64,000 bases of DNA, from the NCBI RefSeq assembly GCF_022682495.2, contig NC_071391.1:81371161-81435160 (forward strand). The letters run 5' to 3'. Source of the DNA: Desmodus rotundus. Lineage: Eukaryota; Chordata; Mammalia; Chiroptera; Phyllostomidae. A program made the position numbers and the translations under genes. Below the pieces are notes generated by a model that did no database searches, had not been told where the DNA came from, and saw only the letters and a list, made by a program, of their open reading frames with translations. Below are positions 30,451 through 43,500 of the stretch, piece by piece (positions within the stretch are counted from its first letter, which is position 1; each line of letters opens with the position of its first letter).

Positions 30451-32400
30451 GGCACCTAGAAAATATTTGCACATCCTTTTCTCAAATCATGGTGAAATAA
30501 AATGGATAGATTTGGTCAGAGCAGCAAAAGAGGAAATAATTCTATTTAAAGAGAAAGCTAAGGAACCACTGGATAAAGATGAAAATGCAAAAAACAAACA
30601 AACAAACAAAAACCCAAAATGTTAACTTACAGTTAAAGAATAAAGTGATGTGGGAAGTGCTAGAGAGAGATGTGGAACAAGAAGCATTGGGAAAAAAATC
30701 ATAGAAGATCAGCAAGAACCCATAAATAAATGGAAATGAATAGGTCACAGATTTAAAGGACAAAGAAAGGGAAGTAAAACTGTCCAGGCTGGGTTAGCTG
30801 AAGGAAAAGTACAGTGTTAGAGCAAGAAAATGAAATTTGGTAGTAATGATGAATGCGATAAAAAATGGTGCAGCTGAACCAGTAAAAAGAACACAAGGAG
30901 AAATGAAGGTGAATCTGCATCAAAACAGCAGAAAACAGAAAATTGTTCTGGAGACCAGTAGTTCAGTAAACAATTTTTTAAAATTAATTTTAATTCAATT
31001 TTAAGCTGCTTCTGTCTTTGAAGATTTTTTAAAAGGAAACCAAATTAGGTCCACTTTAATGTCCACCTCTGAGAAAAGCATTTTGTTCTTGTTGAACTTG
31101 TCCTATTTTTTTTTTTTTTTGGTATTCAAAGAGGATTTTTTAAAATGCATGGTTCTGTTTGTATTATTTCAGATGATACAAATATCAAAAGAAAGATTCT
31201 TCCACTATACTGCCTTTGTAATGTGAGGGTATATTTAAGTAAAAATTAATCAAATATATAGTATATGCAAAAAAAAGAAGGAGCCTTTTAAAAAGTAAAA
31301 TCTCAGTAACTCCCAAAAGTAAAACAAAAATTACAGCTTTTTTTAGATTGATTTTTATACTTAAATTATTTTTTCATCAAGATACAAAGGGAATATATTT
31401 TAACAGTGAGAAGAATGTTGTTGGTTTCCTGATAATTGGGTCTCCTTAAGTATGAGAAATTATACCCTATTCTTTTGTGATGAGAAGCAGGGCACCAAGA
31501 CTCCCATTATTGTTTCACTTAGAAGCATTGAGGCATATGAATGGACTTTTTAGTATAGACGATAAGCTGTGAGGCTATTTTGGGGAAAAAGGAAGGCAGG
31601 AGAATACAGAAAGAGGAGAAATGTCTCCCTTTGCACCATTTGAATCCTTCACAGTGAAGTGCCTAGATTAGTCTGTGGGGAGAGCTTGTTACTGTGTTCA
31701 AGGCTGCTTGAAATATATGGGCTATCTTGTCCAGAAGAAGGGGAAGACTGGACGAAGCTAAGACTGTGATTGGTAAATAGTCAGCAGTCACTCATATGAG
31801 CCAGGATGGGGATGTTTGATCATGTATATAGTTGGCAATGTTCATGTTTTTTCTGTGTCCAGACATGGTTGTGGAGTGGTCTTGTTTTTGTCTTGAACTA
31901 TCCTCGTCACAGAGTGGCCTGTCTGAAATTGGCATTCTGGAAAATTATTTATGTTCAACAGGAGAACACCAAGGCCTAGCTGTGAGTGTCCGGTAAGTCT
32001 GGAGGTCACCAGTTGCATACCCTCCCTCACCTGGGAGGACCCACTGGTCCACCTTCTGCTATAGCATTCATAGTTCCACAGCCCATATCTAGGACAGGAA
32101 AGAATGTGAATGCCAGTGGCTCCTTCATCCATCTCTCTCTTTTGGCTTCTTTGTGTATGGACCAACTGTAATTATTCCTCTTCTCTCAAATTCGCATCTT
32201 CAGTTCAAGTGAGCACTAGAAACTAACTAGGGTCTCTAAATCTTAACTCTGGATTTCCTAGAAAGAGAATATGATTCTCCTTGACTAGGAGGGAAAGATT
32301 GTGCAAGACAAATATAATTCCCCAAGCCCACTCTGTAAAGGGGAGCAATCCTCAAATAAAAATGTTAGGCATTGCCTAACACAGAGATGATTTACCCAAG
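30450..32400. other. AT-rich unassigned sequence, no gene seen
   Basis: Contains a CAAA microsatellite at about 30594-30610 and a T15-type run near 31108-31122. No repeat family or coding region recognised. Confidence 0.45.
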
Positions 32401-32660
32401 CTCCATGTTAGGGACTTCAACAATAGAATAGAAGATTCATGAAGCTAATACCTGAATGCCTTTAGTGCTTTACAGAAACAAAGCATTTCTATCATCATTT
32501 TCAACCCTTCTAACCACTCTGAGAAATTGGTATTATTTATTTCCACCTAGAAGGGAGAAAGGTGAGGGTCAGAGGAATTTAGAGATTTTCCCAAGCCTAT
32601 ACAGCCTGTTAGTCTAGAATTGAGACTAGAAAGAACCCAGACTTTATGATTCCTGGGGCA
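32400..32660 (-). repeat. MIR SINE
   Basis: Reverse MIR order: 'AACCACTCTGAGAAATTGG', 'GGTATTATTTATTTCC', 'GGTGAGGGTCAGAGG', 'TTTTCCCAAGCCTATACAGCC', 'ACCCAGACTTTATGATTCC'. Confidence 0.75.
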
Positions 32661-35600
32661 GGTCTCCCTCCACTATGGGAGTGAGACTGTTTTTTCTCAG
32701 ACCCTGGGGCACACTGATGAGGGATTAGTGGGTATTTTCTCAAAGTGAAATAACTAGTAAAAGGATAACCCCAGTTTTATTCCCAATTATCTGAATCTAA
32801 GACCAGTGTAGAAGTAATAAAAGGCTAGCAGAATGAGAGGTATGGGAAATTGCATAGAGAATGGAATTGCTTTTTCTCTAGAAGGGGAGAAAGGTGGTAG
32901 AAAAGGGAAGAAGGGGACATAGGACTTAACGCAGCTTTTCTGACACGTGGAGAGTCTTGATAAAGCACAGGAACCCTCATGGAAGACAAATAAACTCATT
33001 CTGAATCCTGGGGCTATATGGGTAGGAAAAGCTCAGGATGGTAGAGGTCAGTTCAGTGTCATAACTATGCAGTCTCTTCAACCCAGAGATTAAAGTGACT
33101 ATCTTACCTATGGGGTAGGGAAATAGTGGAAATATGGCTGAAATTTCCTCCAGCCCTCCAGATCGATGATCTATGATTTTAATAAGCTCTATAACATCAA
33201 GATACCCTATAAATTGTCTCTGGAGCTGCAATTCTCTGCAGTTCCCAGTGTGGAAGCAATTTTACATTGAACTATTTTACATTTTATAGATTTGGTCCCT
33301 TCTCATTTAATTAGGCTCTTCTTGGGGAAAATGCCCAATAATTCAGAACATCCTGCAGAGCCCAGCACTGCAGCCATTAACACGGTGGATGTCACAGTGG
33401 CTCACATTGTCATCACCAAGACTCTAACCGGATGCAGGCTTTGACTTTGGCCTGTGAGGACTTTTAAACTTCTTGGGTGGTTTCACAATGGATGTTCAAA
33501 GGAATGACATCCCTAGGCATATAACAGATAGAATTCTAAATGCCGTCAAAGCATTTGGGCAAGTTTGGTACAAAAAGGTAAGAAAAGGACAAATTTAGTG
33601 TTCTCAGAAAGTTTTCTCTTCATGCTTCCATGAAGAGAATTGTTAAAAAATTGTTATTTTTTGATTTTTCACTCTGGAAGCTGGAGCTGATTTTAAAGGA
33701 ATAGTAGATTAATCAGTTTGGTTCTGGCCTTTGTCTCAGGGCACAGATATTGCCTTGTTGCAGGGGGAGAGCCGCTTCCGGCTTGGTGGGGTTAGTGACT
33801 CAGGAACAGGGAGTATTCCAGCTCCCAAACAAAGACTCACAGCCCTCCTGTTATTTGAAAGTGTTGGGGGAGGGTTTCCTACCCATGGGGTATCCCCAGG
33901 ATAGTCCTTGCTGGTGAAGACAGGCAAGCACACTCCAGAGTCTGTGGGGTTTGCAATGTCCATGACAACATATGGTTAATAAATGAATGGACAACTCCAC
34001 TCAAGTGATGCCCCTCCCCTCTCAGGGTGTTCTCATACAAAAGGTTTAAGCCTGTTAAATTAGTCTCTGGTATCCCAAAATCACCCTTTAGCATCCCTCC
34101 CCCCAGTGACCCACTCCCACTATGGGATCACCCATGCCCAGGCCTCCCACCCTACTCTACTCTCACACCAACAGCCACAGCATTGTTGCACCCACCTGGC
34201 TGTTCCTCCCCATTCCACTCATTCTCTGCATGCAGAGCCACTCAAACACTACAGTGGGCTTAGAAAGGCAGGAACAGAAACCATATCCTGGGAGCTCAGT
34301 TGCATTTCAAAACCTGGGCTGTCTTCCCTTTTCTGCTGTGAGCTCATGGTTTGAAGGCTGTTCAATTTGTTCCTCTTTCCTATCATGAATCCACGGGCTT
34401 AGTCTATATACTAGAGGTATAAGGTTAAGTTTCCCTGGTGTGAGGAAACCCCACACCCTCACATCTTCTGACTTCCAGGCTGTGGTTCACTGCCTTCCCA
34501 GGCAACAAGAGGAATGTTAATCCTACAAAGCTCCTGTCTGGGCATCTGCCCAACTTCTTTTTACTCTAGCTCGAAACTAATGGACCTGAGAACTTTGCTA
34601 CAGGTCTCCTGGCCCGACCCTCTCCCTGGTGTCTTATGTCACCTCTGACTGATCCAGCACTTGGGGACAGGCCCTGGGAAAGGGGCTGGACCTCAGGTGA
34701 GCACTCACATTTACATTCATTCAAGGGACAATTGTATTTATTTCTGGAATCCTTTATCACAGCCCTCAGAATGTCTGCTTCCTAATAAGAACTGTGACTT
34801 TTCTCTCAAAGGAATTTAAAATTAGATTATCTTTGTCCTCTAGTCTTATTTCTTGCCTCATGGTTATAATGATATAGGTGGAGATTGTCACTTTTTCCAT
34901 CCCAAGTTGACTACAGGAACAATATTTGCCTCATTAATTTTTCATTTAGCACATGAAATAAAACATATCTGTTTCCATCAACATTTCAGGTTTTAGGTTT
35001 CTGCAGACTTACAATGAGCAGATATGCTACACTCTGTAAAAAGAATAGGCTTGGAGGCAGTATATATGTGTATTCTAATCTCTTGCCACTGCCATAAAAC
35101 TTACTGTGAAATTGTGAAAGGAAAGGCTAGAGCTTTCAAAGTACAGAAAGATGACCTTGCCTGGTTCTGTCTAGTGGCCTTAAAGATAACTCAGATTGTG
35201 CATAGTCAGTGCTACCAAGTGAAGAGGATGAAGCATGGAGTCCCTTCTGGACAGTATCAAAGAGAGGATGCTTGGTGTGAAGCCTCTGGTCACTTCCACT
35301 GACCCCACCACAGGAAAGGCTTTTAGACCTGAACTTTAGGAGCACATCCTGGGGTCCCATTACTTTCCCATACCCCAAGTTCTTGAAAGATGGTCAGGTA
35401 CTTAATATATCAGCTGAGTCTGAATTGATGAGAGAGGGCAGAAATTAATTTAATTGTCAGGCAGTATGAGGGTACAATTTACTCCCATCCTGATGACTTA
35501 TGGGGTGGCTCTTCCTTATTTTACCCATCTTGTCTGCATTCATGCTTTGGTAACTTTAACCTATCATTCCTTTAAATCTTCCATGTAGGATTATATCTCG

Positions 35601-36900
35601 AAATGTGGAAGGTACTCTGTGTTTTTGATGAATCTCCATTTTCAATATGCTAGGTATTATAGATTCTATCTTTTCTTTAGCTAGATCCACTAGTATTTAT
35701 CATTTGTTTGAAAGAATAAAAGCCCCAAGGTATAAAGCCTGAAGTCCATGTAGGCAAAGGTGCCTCATAGATGGTACCAGTGAAGCAAAAGTAAACCTGA
35801 ATGTCATACATTTCATCAGTGTAGTGGCCCTAGGGACTGAACTCCGAGTGCTTGTACCTTGAAAAACCACCATAAATATTTAGTGAGCTGATAATCAAGG
35901 CAGGGCTAGTAGAGAAGAAGGCAGTAAATTCTACACTAAGGCATATGAGAAATATTTTTCTTGGTTGAAGGAATTTATGAGTACTCTGGGGGTGGGGCAG
36001 CGCAGGCAGAGGGGATGAGGAGTGAAGGATTGAATTCATGATTTGTTATGATACTTATTTTTAGGACTTGAACTGACTCCAGAGTGTTTTTTTCCCACTC
36101 CAGCATTTTAAAAACTATATATAATAAAATTGTCAGTCCTACTCTTATTATGAAAACAAAATACAATTTCAAAAATTCCCCAGCCTGGTTGTATTTCAAG
36201 GTTTGAGAAATTTTTGATTTTTTATTGTTCTCTTTTGAGTAATCACTGCAAAAAGATTATCCACTTCAACATTTTCCTTCATTGTACAAGATGCCACGTT
36301 TGCCTCTAATTTTGCAAAAATCTGGGAAGGTGAGTTGGTACACAAAAGAGAGACTGAGCACTAATGCTGTCCAGTAGACCAGGCAGATTCCCCAGTGCTA
36401 ACATAACACTAAACTGCTGTCCCCTAGAGTCTTGCTTACAGACCCTTACTTGGAGGAAACTAGGTTGGTCTAATATGGTGTGATTCGATAGTTAACTATG
36501 AAGCCATAGAAATAGGAGGGGTTATCCATCACCGTGATCCCCCAGAAAAATATCTTTATGTTGTCTGGTAAACACCAACCATGGTCAGAATGTCTGAGTA
36601 GCCCACTGTTTCCCAACTGTGGTCAAGGGAATTCGTGCCCCACAAGATGTCTTTAAACAAAAGGTTCTGGTCACATAAGGGTGGGAAATGCTGTATTGAC
36701 AACCCTTCTGGGAGACTTTTGGGAGAACACACTGCAGGTTCTGGGATGCCCTGAAGCAAATTTCTTAAACCAGTTTAGCCAGTAACTCTTATTAACCATC
36801 TCCAGCCATTCAGCAACATACAGGCTAGCTCTGGCCACATCTACCTCCGGGTAGTTTCCAGGAGCAATTCTCATCTCCCAAAGGTCTGTGCTGTTGTTTC
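32660..36900. other. Long unassigned interval, no certain gene
   Basis: The longest stretch of apparently non-repetitive DNA in the window. 33730-34760 is richer in G/C and could be an unrecognised old LTR or unique sequence. A possible short exon at 33488-33577 is listed separately. Frames here are short and show no protein signature. Confidence 0.4.
33488..33577 (+). other. Possible short coding exon (speculative)
   Basis: An ATG in strong context (A at -3, G at +4) opens 30 sense codons (MDVQRNDIPRHITDRILNAV...) and runs in phase 0 straight into AAG|GTAAGA, a near-consensus splice donor at 33578. The frame is closed by TGA about a dozen codons upstream, so this would be a first coding exon. 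I do not recognise the peptide. A 30-codon open stretch with a donor can easily arise by chance. Confidence 0.15.
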
Positions 36901-37180
36901 CCTACTTCTCCTCTCACCCTGCCTGTTTCTTCAAGATTCAGGGTGAGGGTCACTCAAAGTGTTCCTTGATCCCTGATCTGATTGAAATCATCATTTTGGG
37001 GCTCCCAGCACACCTCCGCATTCCTCTCCTAGCACAGAGGACACTCTAGGATAATTATATACCTCTAATTATATACCTTCCTCTGAAGCTTCTTGAGGGC
37101 AAGGGGCATATCTTATTCCTCTTTGTCTTTTACAAGTATGGCACAGCACTGGTGTCAAAGAACACAGTAATGGCATGCAT
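36900..37180 (+). repeat. L2 LINE 3' end
   Basis: 'GAAGCTTCTTGAGGGCAAGGGG' then 'TATCTTATTCCTCTTTGTC' and 'GGCACAGCACTGGTG' match the usual L2 3' terminus order, preceded by a 'CAAAGTGTTCCTTGATCC' segment. Confidence 0.75.
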
Positions 37181-37199
37181 AAGTGAGAATTAATAAGAT

Positions 37200-37725
37200 A
37201 ATGTGCAAGCAATGGAGCCCACTCCCCACCACTCACCTGGGAATTCACCATCTTAACATGGGGGCCCCAAACACTTTCTCTCTGTCTGGGCTGTGGAAAC
37301 AGTTATGTCAGATGCTTTTATAAGAAAGCTAATTTCTTGTCAACTAAAGCTTGGGGGTCAGAAACTCTATTCAACAACTGACCAACTGTGTTAGAACCTA
37401 CATCTTAAAATAAGATCCTTAGATGATGACTTGCATGCAATTAAAGATTGAGAAGTATGGTATTGAGAACACTCAGGCATAGCAGGACTGGTGTTATGAG
37501 ATAGGGTCTATCCCCAGACTTCAATATAAGGACCATAATGTTGTAAGAAAGAAACATCTAAGAAGGTAGGTTAAGTGAATTTGAAGGTAGCAAAAATACT
37601 TAATATGCATGCAGGCATTGTTCTAGCTGCTTTTATGCATATTAAATTCTCCTATCACCTACCCAAATGTAAATAATGAAAAACAGGGAAATAACCTCAT
37701 TTTGAGCCTGGCCCAATAAAAATTT
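37200..37725. other. Unassigned sequence, no gene seen
   Basis: No recognised repeat or gene. Confidence 0.4.
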
Positions 37726-38060
37726 TAATTTTGAAATAATTAAAACTTCACAGGAAGCTATGAAACGGTACCCTACACCCAGCCTCCCCAATGGTAGCAT
37801 TTTACATAACTTTAGAACTATATCAAAACCAGTAAGTTGAGTGCAATCGGTAGACCTTATTCAGATTTTGCTAGTTTTTACATGTACTCACGTGTGTGTA
37901 CATGTATAAGTGGTGTGCTCTATGCAACTTCTTCACATGTAGAGATTCATGCAACTACCACCACAAACATACAGGACCACAGAGGAATAATGAGATCGAC
38001 CCACTTTGGGAAGGGCAGTTGGCAGCTGCAGGACTCCTTCAGGTTAACCACAGATGCTCA
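37725..38060 (-). repeat. Ancient L1M-type 3' UTR fragment
   Basis: 'GAAACGGTACCCTACACCCAG', 'CCCCAATGGTAGCATTTTAC', 'CAAAACCAGTAAG', 'AGACCTTATTCAGATTTTGC' follow the antisense order of old L1M 3' UTRs. Confidence 0.6.
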
Positions 38061-38555
38061 TTGTATTGCCTAGAACCTAACCTAAATTATTGAGCAGCCA
38101 GGATGTGGTTAGTGCCAGGGGTTAGCCCTGCCTCCTGGAGTGTGTCTACCGAACAAGTCCAGAGCTTCCCTGACATGACAGCGTGAACAACAGGGGAAAA
38201 CGTCAAAAACCCAGGCTAGCACCTCTGGCAGTGCAGGAAGTAACCAGGCTTCCTGCCTCACACCCTTTCACTTAGGGATCCTCATGCCTCTAATATCCTG
38301 GGATTTTAAAGAAAAATGTCCATCTTGGTAAAAAGTTTTTCTCTATGAGGAATTTGTGAGGGAAATTCACTGTGTCCAGGAAATAATCCTACCCTGGATC
38401 CTACTGAATCACCAGTTGCCAGCCATTGATGACATCCTCACTTGTTCAGATCAGCCATTAAGACTGGAGAAGATGAGGGCTAGTTCCCTCGGCACTTAGC
38501 ACTCAGGGGCTAAGAAGCTGGGGGAGATGTCACTCCCCTTGGGCCTGGCACATGG
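38060..38555. other. Unassigned sequence, no gene seen
   Basis: No recognised repeat or gene. Confidence 0.4.
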
Positions 38556-38660
38556 TAAGCTAATAATAATCACAGTAACAGCTTCCTTTAATATATCACT
38601 TCCAGTATTGTGCTAAGCATCTTATTTCATTATCCCATTTAATCCTCTAACCCAAGCTTT
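38555..38660 (-). repeat. MIR SINE fragment
   Basis: 'GCTAATAATAATCACAGTAAC', 'TTGTGCTAAGCATCTTATTTC', 'CCCATTTAATCCTC' are MIR 3'-half phrases in reverse orientation. Confidence 0.65.
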
Positions 38661-38929
38661 CTCAATTTGAATTCTGTATTCCTTAACCCAACTACCACTT
38701 CAGTTGCTCAATAATTAAGGATTCTTTATCATCACAATTATGAACTATATTGTTTTAGTAACCTTAAAACATCTTGATCTTCCCCATTCAAGTTCACCTA
38801 TTATTCTCTACAATTGTTACCATTTCTGAACCCCAGTTGTATTTATTCTCTTGCTTCCTATCGAAGATCAGAGGTTAGTCTCAAGTGTGTTTGGAAACAA
38901 GGCAGCTTTTGTTATAAGCTGCTGTGCAG

Positions 38930-39110
38930 TCCTTTATATTACTCACCCTTCTTGTGTTCACAGAGCATTTTCACATAGAGGATCTCAGTGGATCCACACA
39001 AAAGCCCAGTGATGTATGTGTGACAAAGGAACTCATATTCAAGGAAGTTCAGTGTCATCTAGGAAGCCCTCTGGCTGCAAATCCCATGTTCTGTTTACCT
39101 CACCATGTTC
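38930..39110 (-). repeat. MIR-like fragment, diverged
   Basis: 'GAGCATTTTCACATAGAGGATC', 'AAAGCCCAGTGATGTATG' and 'AGGAAGTTCAGTGTCATC' resemble reverse MIR3-type wording. Weak. Confidence 0.4.
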
Positions 39111-39515
39111 ACAAGTAACCAAATTTTCAGGCTAGCTTTAAAGGAGATGGGGAGGAGTAATAATACTGAGAATGCTATGCCTACTGCTACCACTAACATT
39201 AATACAAAATATAAACTCCATAAGCCTGAAATTGAAAATAATTATTTTTAGTTATATGAGCCACAAATTTCTTCTTTTTACGTTAGTTAATTGCATTTTC
39301 TCACACTTGCTGTATAAACTGTCCTAGCCAACATTAATGCATTTCACCTACTTAGCAACCTTAGAAGCAGAGGAAGGTGAATAGAGTGGTCATATAATTA
39401 ATTTATCATCTGGACTGAGACACTTTTGGTTGCATCATGCCAGTGATTACATCATGGCAACAGGAGGCATACTTCTGAGCTGTCCCCTGGACAAGCTGGG
39501 ATATAGGAAAACTCA
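39110..39515. other. Unassigned sequence, no gene seen
   Basis: No recognised repeat or gene. Confidence 0.4.
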
Positions 39516-39600
39516 ACATGTGGTAGTTGAGATTCAGAGAGTTTAGGTAACTTGTCCAAAGTCAAACAGCTGCTAAGTGGTGGTATGTGGATTTATACTG
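39515..39600 (-). repeat. MIR SINE fragment
   Basis: 'GATTCAGAGAGTTTAGGTAAC', 'TTGTCCAAAGTCAAACAGC', 'TGCTAAGTGGTGG' are reverse-strand MIR core. Confidence 0.75.
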
Positions 39601-40015
39601 AGAAGAGATCAACTCCAGAGCATGAAATTTACCTGCTGTGTTTGGCTTTGTGGCATCTCTGTTGTACTGCAGATTTGAGTATCTTCAATCTCTTACCTCC
39701 TAGCCATCAATGGAGATGCAGGCCCTTTCATGGAAAGAGGCAGGATTTCATGGAATGTCACCTGAAGGCCAGGCACTATGTTGGCACCAACCCCACAGTG
39801 TGCCCCAGGCTTGTCTGCTGGCTTTGGGGGTTGCTGAGGTCAGGAGAGCTCACTGGCTCAAACAGACTCTCCTCAACCCTCTCTCCCCACAACACCACCA
39901 CCACCAGTATTTGTGAAGTGGTTCCTGGCTGAGTGATGTTAGGTTCCATAAATGATACTATGTGGAAAGATTTTTAAAAACTCCTTTGGGGTAAGTCCCT
40001 TAACCCAACAGTAGC
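39600..40015. other. Unassigned sequence, no gene seen
   Basis: A 126-codon open stretch begins in the MIR at 39552 and runs to 39932. It has no domain and its start lies in a SINE, so it is not called a gene. Confidence 0.4.
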
Positions 40016-40205
40016 AACAAGTCAGCACTTACCAAGTGCCTACTATATGCTAGCAACATCACAGCTTACTTAATCCTCACAGTGATGATGCGGTGTGTAC
40101 TATTAGTATACCCACTGCATAGATGAGAACACTGAGGATCAGAAAAATAGAGTAACTTTTTCCAGCAAATAAGTGGTTTTGACCCAGGACACATCACTAT
40201 CTAAA
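40015..40205 (-). repeat. MIR SINE
   Basis: 'AAGTGCCTACTATATGCTAGC', 'ACTTAATCCTCACAGTGATG', 'GCATAGATGAGAACACTGAGG', 'CAGCAAATAAGTGGTTTTGACC' in reverse MIR order. Confidence 0.85.
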
Positions 40206-40209
40206 GTTC

Positions 40210-40440
40210 CATCTGGTTACCAGCCACCCTCCCAATCACATCACTTTTTATTTATAACTGCCCTATTTAAAATCATCTTGTTTATCATCTGTTTCATCAA
40301 TTTCTCTCCTTCCTCCCCTTCCAACCCCACTACAAAATGTGCATGCAGTAATGGCAGTTGTCTTGCCTGCCTTGTTCACTGATGTGTCATCCCTGGATCA
40401 ATGCTTGCACACAGTAAGCCCTTAGAAAAGAGTTAAATGA
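40210..40440 (+). repeat. L2 LINE 3' end
   Basis: 'AAATCATCTTGTTTATCATC', 'CCTGCCTTGTTCACTGATG', 'CAATGCTTGCACACAGTAAGCC' follow the L2 3' UTR order. Confidence 0.75.
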
Positions 40441-40494
40441 AAAAAATGGTAGAGTTAGAATATGAAAACAGCTCTGGTTGCTGTAAGCTTCTTA

Positions 40495-40630
40495 TCTGCT
40501 GTTTGCTATGATGCAAAAAGGAAATAATGACACCCACCTTTCATGGCACTGATAGTGTTCATAAATGTCCTAATGCCTTGCCTGGCACAATGACATTACC
40601 CACTAAATGGTAGCTCTTGTTCTTGTCCCC
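40495..40630 (+). repeat. MIR SINE fragment
   Basis: 'AATAATGACACCCACCTTTC', 'GCCTTGCCTGGCACAATGAC', 'CTAAATGGTAGCTCTTG' are MIR 3'-half phrases. Confidence 0.65.
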
Positions 40631-42000
40631 TCTTCTTTGGGCATGTGCTCCATCTGGCAATGCAGACCTGATGCAAAGAAAGACCGACACCGACTCTGTC
40701 TTAAATAGGTCATTATAAAAGACATTTTCATGAGAAATAAAAACATCGGGTTTCTATCAAGCTCTGAGAACACCCAGAATTCCATGAACTTATTGAAGTT
40801 CAGGCCAAGCGTGAGGTCTGGGCCTGGGTCTTGGTGGTAAAGACCTGCCTGTTCTTGGTGAGCACACAGTGTGAATGTGCAAATAGGGCCCAGGGGAGAG
40901 TTTTAGCCAAGAGGACTCATTTATCACCCATCAGTCTTCTCCATAACCAGCTGGAGTGGCCCAACCTGGAGCTCCTCCAGCCTGCTCTTCCCTCAACCAC
41001 AGGAATTCATTCATAGCACCCAGGCTCTGTATACCTGATTCCAGGGTTATCAGGATCAAGTTCAGTTTGTGTCCGTAAGTCACTGATTCAACCCTTGAAA
41101 AGAAAATACATTCTGTTGGCCAATGTTCCTTCACTGTCTTGCACTCAACTAACTTTTAATTGAATTTTATGATTTAGGGGTAAAATATCTCTGCTAACTT
41201 TGGCTTTCAAAAAGCTAGCTCTCTGGAACTTGGGGTCTCCAGGAGATATTTTAACTCTTTGAGGCCACAGGAAGCATTTTACTGTTTGGAAGCTACATTG
41301 CTTTTCCAGATGATGCCAGAGCCCTACTCTTGTGCCTACTCAGAAGTCTCTAGGAAAGGAGTGGGGAAGAAGTACTCCTGGGAAGGGAAACAAGAGTGTG
41401 TGCACACTGTCTAGTTTATGAGTTTGGGTAATTGAGACATGTGACCATGTCTTAGGACATAGCTCCTTTTCTGGAGGAGCACCACCAGTCTAGCTTGTGG
41501 GTCAGCCAAGCCAGCAAACAAGACAATGTAAGTGTAGAAACCCCCAATCCATAGACATGAGAGGACAGAGATGTGTGTGTGAACTGGGATGATGGAGGAA
41601 GGCTTCATGTAAGGGGTGGATCTTGGAATGGAGTTAGGATAAATAAAGAAGAATGAGGACAGTTCAGATGGAAAGGTCAGCATAAGCAAAGGTTTCAAGA
41701 TTGAGGAGTGGGGATGGAGGATGGGGTGGAAAACAGAGTATGTAATTAGGGAGGGCAGAGAGACTTGGCCAAAGCCAAAGTTTCCTGTGAATCGTGGTGA
41801 GAAAGAGAGCTAGAGAAGGACACAGCTGTTTGGCATATGACTCAATAACATTTACTTAACCTACTTTGTTGCCTCTTGAAGGAGAGATGGAATGTTCTGC
41901 ATCCTGAAATCTTAGTTATTTAGGTCACAAGGGAGGGATTTGGAAACTATACTTAGGTTCAAGGAAGAAAGCACATTCTCCTTTGCTGTGCATTCTTTAG
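40630..42000. other. Unassigned sequence, no gene seen
   Basis: No recognised repeat or gene. Frames are short. Confidence 0.4.
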
Positions 42001-42300
42001 CTGGCCCTTTAAATATTGGTGTCTCCCAGGAATCAATCCTTCCTTGACTTCTCCTCTTTCTGAACATCCTCCCAAGGCAGTTGCATCCACTCCTATACCT
42101 TCAGCCACTACCCCTATGCTGCATCTCCCAAGTCTGTTTCTTTGCCCTTGGTCTTTTTCTTGCACTCCATATGCTAAACTCATCTGTTTGCTATTTATCT
42201 CAACACCTCTTAAATAAAACATTATTTAATTTGTTAAAAGAAGGTCTTGGTAGCCAAGATCTCCTTCTCTCCCTCATTCTGTAACTTTCTTATAGGTTTC
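42000..42300 (+). repeat. L2 LINE fragment
   Basis: 'GTGTCTCCCAGGAATCAATCC', 'CAGTTGCATCCACTCC', 'CTTCAGCCACTACCCC' and the following 'TATGCTGCATCTCCC' resemble the diverged L2 region around the end of its ORF and start of its 3' UTR. Confidence 0.5.
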
Positions 42301-42684
42301 TGCCTTCCCTCCTCCCTCTCTACTGTCCTCTCTCACTCCCTTCAATATAAAGCATTAATTAAACACTTGAGATATGTTAGACACCATGCAAAATGTCCTT
42401 TTGCCTTTGAGGATCTTATAGTGAAACAGGTAGATAAGTGCAATATGTAGTTTAGAAACTATTTATAAAACACAGGGATAAATAGAAGTAGACAAATAGT
42501 CCTTGGGAAATCCATAAAACATTTACCCAGGCTCAAGAAAGACCTTATTGATTAGATGAAATCAGACCTGAGTCTTAAATCTTGAGAAATTAATTAGACA
42601 AAGAAGAGAAGACAGGAGAAACAGTTTATGATAGGACACAAAGGAGAGATTGAGCAAGAAAAATGTGAAAAGTGGTGTTCACAA

Positions 42685-42905
42685 TAATAAAAGTAACAGC
42701 TAACATTTAAATTTTTAATCCTCATTATGTACTAGTTACCTTACTAAGTAAGCACCTTACATGTTTTTTTAATCCTCATGATCTCAGAAATAGTAGTCAC
42801 TTACCCATTTTGTAATTGATGAAATTGAGGTCTAGTTGAACTAAATTACCCTTAAAGTTTTGTGAATAAGTAGTTGCTCTAGAAACCTGGCTTCTATGAC
42901 TCTAG
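42685..42905 (-). repeat. MIR SINE
   Basis: 'CATTATGTACTAGTTACC', 'TTTAATCCTCATGATCTC', 'CCCATTTTGTAATTGATG', 'ACCTGGCTTCTATGACTC' in reverse MIR order. Confidence 0.75.
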
Positions 42906-42909
42906 AGCC

Positions 42910-43500
42910 TGGAAAGTGGAGATGTGCAGGAGGGCTGATAAGTGGAACAAGATTCTAAGGGGCCTTATATACCTCAGGGAATTGTTAAGGTTTCATCTAT
43001 AAAGAAATGAAGAGCCATTCCAGCTTCTAAGCAGAAAAGTCACCTGAGACAGATCTCCATTAGCAAGGTCACTTTTGGAGAGGGGTTGAGAATGAATGTG
43101 GGAGCAGGAGCAAGGCTGGAAGTGGACAGATCTGTCAGGGCTGTGGTCACAGTCAAGGACAGCTTCATGAGGTCCTGGAGAAAGAAGAATGGGCAGTTCT
43201 TGTTGCTATTTAGATGTGGGGGAGGGGATGATTAAGGGCAATGCTCAGGATTTGAAGAATAATTTACTTTTTAAAAACTAACAAGTCATTGATAATTTAG
43301 TCAACAAACATTATTGAGTATCTGCCTTTTACCATAGACCATTCTAGATCATGGGGATCAAATTGATCCACAAGACATAGGTCCTGGCCTCAAAGAGCCC
43401 ATTTCTAAAGATGGTGATGAGTGAAGACCATCACAGGTAATAACTGTGAGAGATAAGTACAAGCATATCACATTGAGCTAGGGGAGGGTGAACCACAGGT
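42910..43500. other. Unassigned sequence with one ancient-repeat phrase
   Basis: About 43290-43400 ('CAACAAACATTATTGAGTATC...CCTGGCCTCAAAGAGCC') is a common ancient mammalian repeat text whose family I do not assign. No gene. Confidence 0.4.

Noticed and set aside
33730..34760. G/C-richer segment as a second endogenous LTR
   Set aside because: No TG...CA boundaries with a duplicated target, no placed polyA signal, and no family that I recognise.
39552..39932. 126-codon open frame as a possible gene
   Set aside because: It starts within a MIR SINE, has no known domain, and ends in a low-complexity CCACCA run.
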